A stretch of 64,000 nucleotides of DNA from DATFYM01 sp035315065. Lineage in GTDB: Bacteria; Acidobacteriota; Terriglobia; UBA7540. Both the position numbers and the translations under genes were made by a program. The stretch spans positions 16,253-80,252 of the forward strand of contig DATFYM010000125.1 in the NCBI GenBank assembly GCA_035315065.1, given 5' to 3'. Below the pieces are notes generated by a model, which ran no database searches, had not been told where the DNA came from, and was given only the letters and a program-made list of their open reading frames with translations. This document shows, one piece after another, positions 17,270 to 26,923 of this stretch. How positions within the stretch are numbered: position 1 is the stretch's first letter; each line of letters starts with the position of its first letter.

Positions 17270-17366
17270 CAGTGACAAGTGACACGAGTGACAAGTGGCA
17301 GGCACCAATGACGAGTGACCAGCAAAAGCCCCGTTTTCTTCGCTCGTCACTCGTCACTTGTCACTG
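17270..17366. repeat. Heptamer-repeat hairpin, AGTGACA family, between ispE and tRNA-Gln
   Basis: The arm 17270-17300 (AGTGACAAGTGACACGAGTG) pairs with 17343-17365. The ispE stop codon lies in the right arm. Confidence 0.88.
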
Positions 17367-18399
17367 CCTTAAGGTATTCCGCACGCGAAAGTGTTCGCGT
17401 CCGGAAAGCCTGCCAGTGTGCCGGTATCTGCTTCGAAGCGAGCGCGAGTTTCCGGGCGGAAGCAAAGACAGCGTAGACGGCAGAACCGCTACCCGTCAGG
17501 GAGGCAGTTTCGGCTCCAGCCCGGATGAGCCGGCGTTTCAACCTTGCCAGCTCCGGCCACTTAGCGAAAACGACTTGCTCAAAGTCGTTTTCGGCTGGTC
17601 CCCAGTCTTGCAGGGAAAAGTGTGGCCGCTCACCGAAAACAACAATTTTACGGCCTTTATCCTGGTCTGTCAATGCCGAATTTTCGACCTTGGATGCCGC
17701 AGGTCGGGGTTCGGGATTCGGGGTTCGGGATTCGCGGAAAGCCGACCTCAGTTCGCTGTTTTCTTCTGCGAACCCCGAACCCCCAAACCCGAAACCCGCT
17801 CTCGACGCCGCCAGCCGACGGCTCGCCTCCTGGTAGGCCTCGGCGGTTGAGACGGAAAAGCCCGGAAAGACAATAAGGCAGTGGCGTGGAGGCAGGTCGC
17901 CCAGTGGGTAAATCTCCTCGCCGCGCCCACAGCCCAATGCACGGCCGCCCCAGAGAAAGAACGAGACGTCCGACCCCAGGCCCGCCGTCAGTTCGACACG
18001 GCGAGCAAGGTTGAGGCGATCGCCCGTTAGCCGTTCGAGCCCGAGGATTGTGGCCGCCGCGTCCGAGCTGGCCCCTCCCAGACCGCTGCCGGCGGGGATC
18101 CGTTTGGTAAGCCGCACTTCAATTCCGCCCCGAAATCCCCTAGCTTGCTTCCACACCTCGGCGGCTCGGTATGCCAGGTTGGAAGGGCCGGAAGGGATCG
18201 CCGGGTCGTCGGCCACAACTTCGACGCCTCGCTTGGCTGAAGTGATCTGGGAGATCGAGATCTCCACCTTGTCGCTCAAGCCCACGGTCTGGTAGACCGT
18301 CCGGATTTCATGATAACCGTCAGGCCGTCGGGCGAGAATCTTGAGTCCAAGATTGATTTTGGCGAAAGCGGATAGGTGGAGGTGGAGTTGATGGCTCAA
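17347..18399 (-). CDS. ispE: 4-diphosphocytidyl-2-C-methyl-D-erythritol kinase with an in-frame repeat insertion
   Basis: IspE phosphorylates CDP-ME in the MEP isoprenoid pathway. GHMP-kinase motifs are present: AFAKINLGLKILARRPDGYHE is the substrate end (12-31), IPAGSGLGGASSDAA the ATP loop (101-115) and LTGSGSAVYAVF motif 3 (301-312). The protein has 350 residues against about 285-300 usual. The excess sits at about 201-236, a Gly/Phe then Arg/Pro-rich stretch translated from a GGGTTCG heptamer hairpin (17706-17798). The frame is kept through both arms. The end A-V-T-S-D-E-stop is also repeat-derived. The insertion falls before the ENDFEQV segment, in a region of the fold that varies between species. 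Confidence 0.92.
   Translation of the reverse strand: MSHQLHLHLSAFAKINLGLKILARRPDGYHEIRTVYQTVGLSDKVEISISQITSAKRGVEVVADDPAIPSGPSNLAYRAAEVWKQARGFRGGIEVRLTKRIPAGSGLGGASSDAAATILGLERLTGDRLNLARRVELTAGLGSDVSFFLWGGRALGCGRGEEIYPLGDLPPRHCLIVFPGFSVSTAEAYQEASRRLAASRAGFGFGGSGFAEENSELRSAFRESRTPNPEPRPAASKVENSALTDQDKGRKIVVFGERPHFSLQDWGPAENDFEQVVFAKWPELARLKRRLIRAGAETASLTGSGSAVYAVFASARKLALASKQIPAHWQAFRTRTLSRAEYLKAVTSDE
17706..17798. repeat. Heptamer-repeat hairpin inside ispE, GGGTTCG family
   Basis: The left arm 17706-17737 (GGGTTCGGGATTCGGGGTTC) and the right arm 17768-17798 (GCGAACCCCGAACCCCCAAA) lie wholly within the ispE reading frame. They belong to the same family as the intergenic copies at 30470-30614 and 33639-33785. 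Confidence 0.9.
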
Positions 18400-18450
18400 G
18401 AGGGGTTTTTAGGGCTTAACCTCGGCTCGCCGACGTCGGTGGCCTGTAAC
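18400..18450. other. Upstream gap of ispE
   Basis: Short non-coding stretch. A 92-codon minus-strand frame spanning 18409-18687 only translates the dispersed repeat copies (recurring S-H-Y-I-D-E-N-K) and was not called as a gene. Confidence 0.4.
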
Positions 18451-18799
18451 AGCCTTTTTTTCATAAAGATAGTGGGTTATCGGATCATAAGTACTTTTAT
18501 TTTCATCAATATAGTGGGACCTTCCCAAAACTAACTCTTGTGATCCTTTGTTTTCATCAATATAGTGGGACCCTCCTTCATTTTGACCCCCCTCTGATCT
18601 GTTGGTGGCGCGTTGGGATGGGACATATCCGCCCCTTGCGTACCTCCCAGAGCCAGATGACGGGCTAAAGTCCGGCGCTACAATCATCCCTTCACATTCT
18701 TCCCGACCGGCCTACCTTCCTCAACGGTGGCTTCGTTCCTGATTTTTCCAGGGGCCGATCCTTTGTTATCAATCAAATCGGTGGCTTCGTTTTTCAAGA
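18451..18799 (-). repeat. Second cluster of the dispersed ~30-bp motif (reverse orientation)
   Basis: Read on the minus strand, copies at about 18451-18491, 18494-18523, 18542-18573, 18723-18750 and 18755-18799 share CCCACTATATTGATGAAAAC or GAAGCCACCGATTTGATTGA, often followed by AAAGGATC. They match the core seen at 2103-2872, 16 kb away, in opposite orientation. Confidence 0.65.
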
Positions 18800-18800
18800 A

Positions 18801-18914
18801 GCTCTCAGCTTTCAGCCGTCAGCTAACAGAGGAAGTCGAACGGCGAAGGTTCAGTCCTACCGTCCGGCCCCTATCTATCGCCTACCGTCTACCGCCTACC
18901 GCCTACCGTCTACC
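18801..18914. repeat. Heptamer arms, GCTGAAA and GGTAGAC families
   Basis: A CAGCTTTCAGCCGTCAGC arm (18801-18827) and an array of CTACCGT/CTACCGC units (18857-18914). The array ends at the stop codon of the TPR gene, which reads AAT-TAG and then GGGTAGACGG. No full partner arm was found. Confidence 0.7.
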
Positions 18915-18916
18915 CG

Positions 18917-21007
18917 CTAATTCTTGCTCTTCAACTCCTCAAGTTGCTGCTTGAGCTTGGCTGCCTGGTCGGCGTCGAAGTCGCTGCCCACGGCAGTGGG
19001 CCACTCCTTCAGGGCGCGCTCCCATGCCTGCTCGGCCTGCTGGCGTTTACCCATCTGCAAGTACAGATGACCCAGGTGTTCCAGGATGGTGGGGTCGTCC
19101 TGGATCAGGTGAGCCGCCTTTTCCAGCGGCGGCGCCGCCAAGTCGGTACGGTTCATTTTGAGGTAAGCCCAACCCAGGCTGTCCAGGTAAGCGCCGTTAT
19201 TGGGTTCGAGCTGGACCGCCTTCTGGATGTACTTCACCGACTCTTCCAGGCGCACGCCGCGGTCCGCCAGCATGTAGCCGAGGTAATTGGAGGCGGCGGC
19301 GTTGAGAGGATCGGCGTCCAGCACCTTTTTGAACTGCTGCTCGGCGAGATCGTACTTCTTCTCGTGCTCATAAATGGAGCCCAGCAGGAAATAGGCGAAC
19401 TTCTGGTCGTCGGGCTTCGAGCTCAGGGTGAGCGCCTTCTGCGCGGCGGCTTCCGCTTCGGGGAAGCGTTTGGCCTGGGAATAGACCTGCGCCAGAGCCC
19501 GGTAAACCTCAAGATCGTCATCGTCCGGCTTGCCCGTGATCAAGGCCTGGAGCTTCTGGGCGGCTTGGTCAACCTGCCCCTGCTCGCCAAGCATGGACGC
19601 CTCGATCAGATGGAGCGGGCGGTCGTCGGGATACTTGGCAAGGGCCGCCTCGGCCTCCTCAATCGCTTTTTTCGGCTGATGATCGAGGCGCAGCGTTTCC
19701 ACGATCAGCCCTTCGGCGCGGGGCTCCTCACTCTTGCCAAGGGTGGCAATCTGTTTGAAGGTCGCGATGGCCTGATCGTATTTTTCCTGGGTCCGGTAGA
19801 TCGCCCCCAGCCGCTCCAGAAACACAGCGCGATTGCCGGCCTCGGAGGCAGTGTATTGCCCGTCCGGCTTCTCGACTTGCTTGAGGGCCCCTTGCACGAG
19901 CTGAATAGCGGTGTCGTCGTTTCCCGCCGCATCTTCCAGCACTGCCTCTTCGTAGGTTATTTCGAGGTTGTCCGATTGCAAGGACTTGGCGTGCTCCAGA
20001 TTCTTGCGGGCTTCCTCGAAGTGGCCTTCCTCGCGGTCCAGGCGTCCCAGACGGAGATAGGCCGTGGCGCTGGTGGCGCTCTCGGGGTCCGCTTTCAGGA
20101 TATGGGTCAGTTCCGAGCGAGCCTCCTCCAGTTTTCCCGCGCCTATCAGGGCTTCGGCATAGGCTTGGCGGATCTCCTCATTTTCCGAGTCTTGCTCCAG
20201 CGCCGATTTGTAAGCTTCAATGGCATGATCGTTGTCGTGAGTCTGGCTATAGGCGTATCCCAGGAGGCCGAATACGGTGGAATCCCGCTCTTCATCAGGA
20301 ATCTTAGTGAGAAGATCGATGGCCTGAGCGTAGTCTCCCTGATCAACGTAGAGCTGAGCGAGCTGGGCCATGGCCCCGTGTGAATCCGGGTCGGCGTTGA
20401 GGGCTTTCTTCAGGACTTCTTCGGCCTTGGCACCCTGGTTGTTCGCTTTGTAAAGCTTACCGAGAAGCAACCACGAATTGGTGTCCGAGGGATCGAGGCG
20501 CGTGACGGCTTCAAACTGATCGATAGCCTTGGCCAGGTTCTCCTTCATCGTCTTCTCTGGCTGGTTGTCGCCGAGATAGCGGAAGTAGATCTGGGCCAGC
20601 AGCCGGTGCGCGTCCACTTCGTCCGGGTTTTCCTTGAGGACGGCCTGAGCTTCGCTGATCGCGTCGCCGGTGCGGCCGCTGCGCCAGTACAGCTCCGCCA
20701 ACTCCACGCGCAGGAAGAGCGAATCCGGGTCGGCGGCCATCGCCTGCTTGTACTCGGAAATGGCCCGATCCAGGTCCTCGCTGCGATTCTGGAGCCCCGC
20801 CAGCTCCCGGTACCGCCGCGCCAGCATGTAGTGGTAGTACGCCATGGCATGGTCAGGCGTCGAAGCCGCCGGCGCAGCCTGGTCCTGGCCGGCGGTGGAG
20901 ACCGCCGCCGCCGGATTGTTCGCGGATGAGTTCTGGGCGAAGATGAGGCTTGCCCCAAACAAAAAAAGGCTGATACCAGCCCCGATTTTCCTGCCGATTC
21001 TTTCCAT
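18917..21007 (-). CDS. Secreted tetratricopeptide-repeat protein
   Basis: From ATG 21007 (AGAAGGG upstream) about 696 residues; two upstream Met codons are possible. A signal peptide (GAGISLFLFGASLIFAQ) precedes a linker rich in Ala/Pro and then at least fifteen TPR units of 34 residues, with the usual pattern such as A-I-x-x-Y-K-x-A-L-x-x-D-P. The family (long TPR proteins ending in L-K-S-K) is common in acidobacterial exported proteins, probably as a periplasmic scaffold. No enzymatic domain is visible. Confidence 0.85.
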   Translation of the reverse strand: MERIGRKIGAGISLFLFGASLIFAQNSSANNPAAAVSTAGQDQAAPAASTPDHAMAYYHYMLARRYRELAGLQNRSEDLDRAISEYKQAMAADPDSLFLRVELAELYWRSGRTGDAISEAQAVLKENPDEVDAHRLLAQIYFRYLGDNQPEKTMKENLAKAIDQFEAVTRLDPSDTNSWLLLGKLYKANNQGAKAEEVLKKALNADPDSHGAMAQLAQLYVDQGDYAQAIDLLTKIPDEERDSTVFGLLGYAYSQTHDNDHAIEAYKSALEQDSENEEIRQAYAEALIGAGKLEEARSELTHILKADPESATSATAYLRLGRLDREEGHFEEARKNLEHAKSLQSDNLEITYEEAVLEDAAGNDDTAIQLVQGALKQVEKPDGQYTASEAGNRAVFLERLGAIYRTQEKYDQAIATFKQIATLGKSEEPRAEGLIVETLRLDHQPKKAIEEAEAALAKYPDDRPLHLIEASMLGEQGQVDQAAQKLQALITGKPDDDDLEVYRALAQVYSQAKRFPEAEAAAQKALTLSSKPDDQKFAYFLLGSIYEHEKKYDLAEQQFKKVLDADPLNAAASNYLGYMLADRGVRLEESVKYIQKAVQLEPNNGAYLDSLGWAYLKMNRTDLAAPPLEKAAHLIQDDPTILEHLGHLYLQMGKRQQAEQAWERALKEWPTAVGSDFDADQAAKLKQQLEELKSKN

Positions 21008-21211
21008 AAACCCTTCTATTTGCATGCGACGCAAGCGTCCCTGCGGCCACTGAGCCCAAACGTTAGACATTTATGATTATGGCACATGCAAGGAGTGGTG
21101 TAAAGCTCGTGTTTCCTATAACCGACAGCCTGGACCACAAGGGCCATACCATACCAAACCAAGCGAGACGCTTGACGCCCGGCGTCCCAACAAGTAGAGT
21201 GGCTGGCGACC

Positions 21212-21414
21212 ATGACGAGAATCATCCAGGTGCATATTTTCAAGGGCGAAAAACAATACGTGGCGGAGTGCCTAGACCTCCCCGTCGTCACACAGGGAAA
21301 GACACTCGATGAATTGGCACAGAATCTGCGCTCGCGCTCCATTTGGAGGGAGAGGATTTGGCGCTGTGGAAAAATCGGTTCCGGCCGCGGATCAACACGG
21401 ATTGGCACGGATAA
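21212..21414 (+). pseudogene. HicB-family antitoxin relic (frameshifted)
   Basis: The start reads MTRIIQVHIFKGEKQYVAEC then LDLPVVTQGKTLDELAQNL, the N-terminal HicB (UPF0150) domain. After NLR the frame breaks. The expected continuation (A-L-A-L-H-L-E-G-E-D-L-A-L-W) is readable in another frame up to TAA 21412-21414, consistent with a small deletion at about 21330-21335. No HicA gene is adjacent. The 3' end runs into a palindrome. Confidence 0.65.
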
Positions 21415-21456
21415 GTCTTGTTGTTTGATCCGCGCGAATCCGTGCTGATCTGCGGC
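21384..21456. repeat. Inverted repeat after the hicB relic
   Basis: GCCGCGGATCAACACGGATT (21384-) pairs over 29 nt with 21428-21456, with about three mismatches. The arm word (ATCCGTG/ATCCGCG) repeats every 9-10 nt rather than 7, so this is a relative or a different class. Confidence 0.75.
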
Positions 21457-21533
21457 TTCGAGTTTCTTCACACCTTCTTGTACCCAGGGCTACTTTCTGC
21501 CGCCGCTCCGCAGCTCACCCACAGTCAAGAACC

Positions 21534-22523
21534 TTACTCGACGTGAATATTTCCCGACCCGGTACGGAGGTCCATGGCGACACCGCCCCCGCCCACCTTG
21601 CCGCGCAGTTCGCCGCGGCGAATAGTGCCCTGAACCGTCAGGGGCTGATCGACGGTGACGTGGCCGGAGCTGGTTTGGGCGTAAAGGTCGAAGCCGCTGC
21701 CCGACGGCACCCGGACATCAATGGGTCCCGAACCGGCGTGCAGGGTCCACTCGCCCGTGGCCTCGCCTTCGGCCGTGATGCCGCCGCTGCCGGTGTGGGC
21801 GCGCAACGATCCGTGCACGCCGCGCACTTCGATACCTCCGGAGCCGGTCTCCACCTCCACCCGACCCGCTGCCACTTCTTCCAGTTTCACCCTGCCGCTG
21901 CCCGTGGTCGCCGTGAAATTGCCGGCAACTCCCGTGGCCTCGATGGAACCGCTCCCGGTCTCCAGGTGGACGTCACCCTTCACCGATTCCACCCGCACAT
22001 CGCCCGATCCGGTTTTTGCATGTAACTCGTCGCCGAGATTGGTGAGGTGCAAACTGCCGGAACCGCTCGTCGCTTTAACCGGTCCCTTCACACCATCCAC
22101 GCTGACGCTGCCGGAGCCGGTCTCCGAGCGCAGCCGCGTTTCCCGCGGCACCACCAGTTCGTAGCTGATGGAAATGTTGTGGCGCAAGTGGTCGTCTTCG
22201 ATACGCCCAATGCGGATGAAGTCGCCGCTCTGCCCACTCTGTTCAATGGGCGGGTCCTTTTCCAGCCGCCGGACCCTTTCCTCGGCGCTTGCACTATCCC
22301 AATCATGGCTCGCCTTGATGGTCCCGTGGACGCGCACCGTCGAGGAATCGCCGGTACGGACCTCGATGTGGCCGGAGCCCGTGGTCACTTCGATTTCCAC
22401 CGGGCCCGTCACTTTCAAGCTGCGGTCGAAAGACCCCTCCGCCGCCTGCATTCGCGCCGCGACGGCAAAAGGCAGCATGGCCATCGCCAGAATCGCAATT
22501 CCATAACGCAACCAAGTTCTCAC
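21534..22523 (-). CDS. Secreted DUF4097-type beta-strand repeat protein (paralog 1)
   Basis: 329 residues from GTG 22523, which has AAGGAG upstream; a longer frame to 22613 translates a repeat. A signal peptide (LAMAMLPFAVAARMQA) is followed by about ten repeats of 18-24 residues, each with TGSG or SGSG then a V-x-V/I-x-V strand, as in DUF4097 right-handed beta-helix-like proteins. Function is unknown; members are surface or periplasmic. It is the duplicate of the gene at 22742-23623. Confidence 0.82.
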   Translation of the reverse strand: MRTWLRYGIAILAMAMLPFAVAARMQAAEGSFDRSLKVTGPVEIEVTTGSGHIEVRTGDSSTVRVHGTIKASHDWDSASAEERVRRLEKDPPIEQSGQSGDFIRIGRIEDDHLRHNISISYELVVPRETRLRSETGSGSVSVDGVKGPVKATSGSGSLHLTNLGDELHAKTGSGDVRVESVKGDVHLETGSGSIEATGVAGNFTATTGSGRVKLEEVAAGRVEVETGSGGIEVRGVHGSLRAHTGSGGITAEGEATGEWTLHAGSGPIDVRVPSGSGFDLYAQTSSGHVTVDQPLTVQGTIRRGELRGKVGGGGVAMDLRTGSGNIHVE

Positions 22524-22542
22524 CTTTTTTCTCCTTGTCGAG

Positions 22543-22731
<189 letters not shown>

Positions 22732-22741
22732 TCTTCACTTG

Positions 22742-23623
22742 TCACTGAATATTGATGTCTCCGGAGCCGGTGGTCATTTCCAGGCGCACGCCGCCGCCGC
22801 GGACTTTGCCGTGTAACTCGCCGTGGCCCATTGTGCCTTGGGCCTCCACGGGCAACCCGGTGGAAATGTCGCCTGAGTTCGTGTGGGCGTCCAGTTCAAA
22901 GCCCACGCCATCCGGCACCTTCACCGTCACCCCGCCGGAACCAGTGTGAAGCACCCAGTCGCCAGTGGGCGCGCCCTCCGCGTCGATCTCACCGCTGCCG
23001 GTCCGCACATGCAGCGCCGCGCGCAGATCGCGAAGCTGCACGTCCCCGGAGCCGGTCTCGATCTCCACCCGCTCGCCGGTGATCCCTTCGAACTTGGCGT
23101 CGCCGCTGCCGGTGTGGATGCGGACACTCCCTTTGACGTCGTGGACCTTCACATCGCCGGAGCCGCTGTGGGCCTCCAGCGACCCGTGGGTCCCTTCCAC
23201 GCTCAAATCGCCGGATCCCGACTGCGCGTTGAGAGAAGTCTCCACAGGAACTTCCATGTCGTAATCGATAGAGATGTTGCGTCGCAACTCCGGCTGCTCG
23301 AGGTGGCCCACGCGGATGTGGTTCCCATCCTGCTCCACCGGTGGGTGCGCCTCGATCGCACGGACCCTTGACTCCAAATCCGACCCTCCGTCCTTCCAAT
23401 TGTAGTGGCCTTGAATCTTGGCTCGGATCACAACCTTGCCGCTCTCGCCGGGGCGCACGCTAATGTCGCCGGACCCGGTGCTGACATCCAAATCGACCGC
23501 CCCGCTCACCGTCAGAGTGCGGGTAAACGAACCCCTCACCACGTCCTGATCGGTCGCACTCAGCGTGGCCGCAACCACCGCCATGGCTACAACCGTCATG
23601 CCAAATCGCAAACTGAGCTTCAT
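22742..23623 (-). CDS. Secreted DUF4097-type beta-strand repeat protein (paralog 2)
   Basis: 293 residues from ATG 23623 with a strong AAGGAGGA site. It has a signal peptide (MTVVAMAVVAATLSA), then repeated TGSGD-x-x-V units (for example SGSGDLSVEG, SGSGDVKVHD, TGSGDAKFEG). Layout and many positions match paralog 1, including H-x-R-x-N-I-S-I-(S/D)-Y before the repeats. Tandem duplication is the simplest explanation. Confidence 0.83.
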   Translation of the reverse strand: MKLSLRFGMTVVAMAVVAATLSATDQDVVRGSFTRTLTVSGAVDLDVSTGSGDISVRPGESGKVVIRAKIQGHYNWKDGGSDLESRVRAIEAHPPVEQDGNHIRVGHLEQPELRRNISIDYDMEVPVETSLNAQSGSGDLSVEGTHGSLEAHSGSGDVKVHDVKGSVRIHTGSGDAKFEGITGERVEIETGSGDVQLRDLRAALHVRTGSGEIDAEGAPTGDWVLHTGSGGVTVKVPDGVGFELDAHTNSGDISTGLPVEAQGTMGHGELHGKVRGGGVRLEMTTGSGDINIQ

Positions 23624-23967
23624 CCTCGTCCTCCTTGGAAAGTCCCCAGCCATTTTGGATTTTCGATTTTGGATTTTGGATTGAAGAAAGGAACGTCCTT
23701 GATCGTTCTAGGCCGCTTAAACCCAAAACCCGAAATGGCTGATCTCCTGACTCCGTCGTCTGATTTCATCACTGTGCTTTTCTACCCTCCTATACGTATG
23801 AGACTCGCCTCGGGTTCACTCGTTAGCAGCCTTAGCCACCAACCCTCAGCCATCACCAAGGAACGATCAGCAATCAGCCCTCAGCCGTCAGCGAGCAAGA
23901 CCGTCATCAGTCGGTAGTTTCTTGTTCTTGCTGATAGCTGACGGCTGAAAGCTGATGGCTGAGAGCC
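23624..23967. repeat. Intergenic region with two heptamer arrays
   Basis: A GATTTTG array (23652-23683: GATTTTC, GATTTTG, GATTTTG) has only a weak partner. A GCTGAAA-family hairpin pairs 23865-23893 with 23930-23966 and ends 1 nt before the permease stop codon. The 100 nt between shows no gene. Confidence 0.8.
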
Positions 23968-25230
23968 TTACTCGTAGCGCAGTGCCGCAATCGGATCGAG
24001 CCGCGCGGCCTTCAGCGCCGGCCACAGGCCGAAAAACAGGCCGACGCCGGTGGCGACCACGAATCCGGTTACGATGGACCAAAGGGGAACGGTGGAAGGG
24101 AGGTCCGGAACCAGCGTGCGAATCAGGAAGCTGATGAGCCAGCCCAGAGCGATCCCCATGACACCACCCGAGCCGGTCAGCGTGATGGCTTCCAGCAGGA
24201 ATTGCCAGGTGATGTCGCTGCGGCGCGCACCGATGGCTTTGCGGACACCGATCTCGCGGGTGCGCTCGGTGACCGAGACCAGCATGATGTTCATCACCCC
24301 GATGCCTCCCACCAGCAGGCCGATGGAGGAGATCACCACCATCACCAGCGCCACCGTGCTGATGACTTCGCGAAACTGGGTGATGAGGGACTCGGCGGTG
24401 GCGACGCCGAAGTTATCGGGCTCCGACGGCTTCACGTGGCGGCGGCGGCGCAGCACTCCCCGCACCTCGTCCTCCGCCTGGTCCAATTTTCCACGGGAGG
24501 CCAGCACGATGATGAAGTTGTCTTTGGCTTCGGGATAGATCTTCTTGAAGGTCCAGTAAGGGACCATAACGTCGCGGTCATCGGGGTTATCGCCGACAAG
24601 CCCCTTGAACTTGTCGAAGGTCCCCACCACTTCAAAGGCATGTCCGTTGATCAGGATGCTCCTGCCCACCGGGTCTTCGTTCTTGAACAGCCTGTCGACC
24701 ACGGTGAAGGCAATCACCGCTACGTCGCGGCGGTGAATGTCGTCGGCGTCGGTGAAAAAACGCCCGTCGGCGAGCGGCGCATTGGCGGTCTTCAGGTAGT
24801 TGGCCGTAACCCCCAGGAATTGGGCGTCGGACATGTCGTGGCCCTTATAGTGAACGGTGGTGGGCGACAAGCCACCAAAATCGTTTATTTGCAGGAGGAG
24901 AGCGGCGGATACTTCGTCCACCGCGGGGCATTGCTCCTTGATGGCCATGGCGTCGTCGTAAGTGAGCGGCTTGCGCATTCGCTCTTCTTTCGTCAATCGC
25001 AGGCGCGCGCCAAACTGCAGCTTGTAGACCCAGAGCGCATTGGTGCCGAACTGTTCCATCGTCTGCACTATCCGGGAGTCGAGCCCGGCGATAATGGAGG
25101 CGACGGCGATGACGGTGGTGGTGCCGATAAGCACGCCCAGCACAGTGAGAAACGATCGAAACTTGTGAGTGCGCAGCGTATCGAGCGCCAACAGCAGGTT
25201 CTCGCGCACGCTGTGCCAATAAGTAGCCAT
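23968..25230 (-). CDS. MacB-like ABC transporter permease (FtsX fold), copy 2
   Basis: 420 residues with MacB topology: one N-terminal TM (RSFLTVLGVLIGTTTVIAVAS), a MacB_PCD periplasmic domain of about 230 residues and a C-terminal FtsX domain with three TMs (VMVVISSIGLLVGGIGVMNI, GGVMGIALGWLISFLI, GFVVATGVGLFFGLWP). The coupling motif VTERTREIGVRKAIGA and the end ARLDPIAALRYE are typical. No ATPase is adjacent. Related proteins drive export or lipoprotein/peptide efflux; the substrate is unknown. Confidence 0.88.
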   Translation of the reverse strand: MATYWHSVRENLLLALDTLRTHKFRSFLTVLGVLIGTTTVIAVASIIAGLDSRIVQTMEQFGTNALWVYKLQFGARLRLTKEERMRKPLTYDDAMAIKEQCPAVDEVSAALLLQINDFGGLSPTTVHYKGHDMSDAQFLGVTANYLKTANAPLADGRFFTDADDIHRRDVAVIAFTVVDRLFKNEDPVGRSILINGHAFEVVGTFDKFKGLVGDNPDDRDVMVPYWTFKKIYPEAKDNFIIVLASRGKLDQAEDEVRGVLRRRRHVKPSEPDNFGVATAESLITQFREVISTVALVMVVISSIGLLVGGIGVMNIMLVSVTERTREIGVRKAIGARRSDITWQFLLEAITLTGSGGVMGIALGWLISFLIRTLVPDLPSTVPLWSIVTGFVVATGVGLFFGLWPALKAARLDPIAALRYE

Positions 25231-25249
25231 CTGATTTCCTAATCTTGGG

Positions 25250-25385
<136 letters not shown>

Positions 25386-25386
<1 letters not shown>

Positions 25387-26684
25387 TACTTCTCCGCCCG
25401 TAGCGCCTGGATAGGATCGAGCTTAGCCGCCTGCCGCGCCGGGTAGATGCCGAAGAAGAGACCCACGAAGGTGGAAAGCATGATCCCCACCACCACCGCG
25501 CTCACCGGGACGGTGGCGGTGAAGACGACTGCCACTAAGCGCGCGATGAGATAGGCGAGAAGCACGCCCGCCACGCCGCCGGTGCACGCCAGCACCGCCG
25601 CCTCGATCACAAATTGCCACAGGACGTCGCGCTGCCGCGCCCCCAGCGATTTACGAATGCCGATCTCGTGCGTGCGCTCGGTGACCGTGGCCAGCATGAT
25701 GTTCATGATCACGATCCCGCCCACCACCATGAACACCGCCACGATGCCGATGGTGACGGAAAAGATGGTGCTGGTAAGGCTCTGCCAGGCACTCATCAAG
25801 GTGTCGGAAGCGTTGATGCCGAAGGTATCGTCCTCGCGATAGGGCACGTGACGGCGGGAGCGCATCAGGGTGCGGACGGCATCCTCGATCTCCAGCATGG
25901 CCTTCTGGTCGGGCGCCTTGATGAAAACCATGATCTCCGGACGCCCCACGAAGAGGTTCCGAAAGGTGTTGATAGGAATCCAGACGAAATTGTCCTGACT
26001 GATGCCCAGCGTGGAGCCGATCTTCTCCGCCACGCCGATGACGCGAAAGGTCTGCCCGCCCACCCACAATTCCTTGTCCAGCGGGTCGACGCCCGGAAAG
26101 AGTTTTTCCACAATGTCCTGCCCGATGAAGCAGACCCGCGCGCGGTGGTCGTTGTCCTGGTCCGAGAGGTAGCGGCCGACCTGCACCTTCTCCCTCCCGA
26201 TATCCGCGTGGCTGGGGGTGATGGCCATGAATGTCACCTCGTCGATAACGTGACCGCGGAAGCGCGCTTCGGGTCCGGACTGAAGTTGCGTGAGGGCGCT
26301 CATCGCCTGGTAGCCTGGGAGGTTGTCGCGGAGGAACTCGTAGTCCTCCATGCGAATGGGCCGGTTCCGCCGCATCGCCTTAATCACTTCGTCGTAGCTC
26401 TGCGCCCACTTGAACTGGTGTAGCACGAAGGTGTTGGCGCCCAGGTTGGCGATGTGAGTGGCGATGTAGAGGTTCATGCCGTTCACCACCGACATCACCA
26501 CGATCAGCGTGGTGGTGGCGATCACCACTCCCAGTAGGGTGAGGAACGACCGCAGCTTATGGGTGCGCAACTCTTCGATGGCGATGAAGAAAGCTTCGCG
26601 CGCGGTGATCCACAGGCCGGCCCGCTGCTGCACCTTCGTCTGCGATTTGGAGATACCTACCTGAGCCTGGCTGAAAACCGCCAT
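25386..26684 (-). CDS. MacB-like ABC transporter permease (FtsX fold), copy 1
   Basis: 432 residues from ATG 26684; an in-frame start 19 codons upstream is less likely. Same architecture as copy 2: KLRSFLTLLGVVIATTTLIVV, periplasmic PCD domain, then three TMs (IGIVAVFMVVGGIVIMNIML, ACTGGVAGVLLAYLIARLV, GIMLSTFVGLFFGIYP) with VTERTHEIGIRKSLGARQRD. The two permeases probably form a heterodimer. The ATPase must be encoded outside the window or shared. Confidence 0.88.
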
Positions 26685-26923
26685 ACTAACTACCCCACCC
26701 CCTCGGCGCTGGATGGAGCCCGGTTCCGCCCATGCCGACAATCTCCGGCCTAATGCTCTTTAGCCTGAGATCGGAGCTCTCGAGGAGCACAACTTATACT
26801 ACGAGCTTGCCACTCCGGTGTTACGCCCGTCAAGGGGGAGCTGGAGGGCAGGTTCGGGACATAGAGGTGAGACGCAGTCCCGCGCTACGTCTGCGCCTGT
26901 AGCAGGAGGGAACTCAATTGCGA
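26685..26923. other. Gap between permease and CBS gene
   Basis: No gene, clear promoter or heptamer hairpin was seen. One of the few gaps over 200 nt without a heptamer array. Confidence 0.4.

Noticed and set aside
18409..18687. 92-codon minus-strand ORF with recurring S-H-Y-I-D-E-N-K
   Set aside because: It only translates three copies of the dispersed ~30-bp motif; no SD or family, and the repeat also occurs out of frame elsewhere.
18944..20383. 479-codon plus-strand ORF opposite the TPR gene
   Set aside because: Antisense shadow; the minus-strand TPR reading has clear repeats and a signal peptide.
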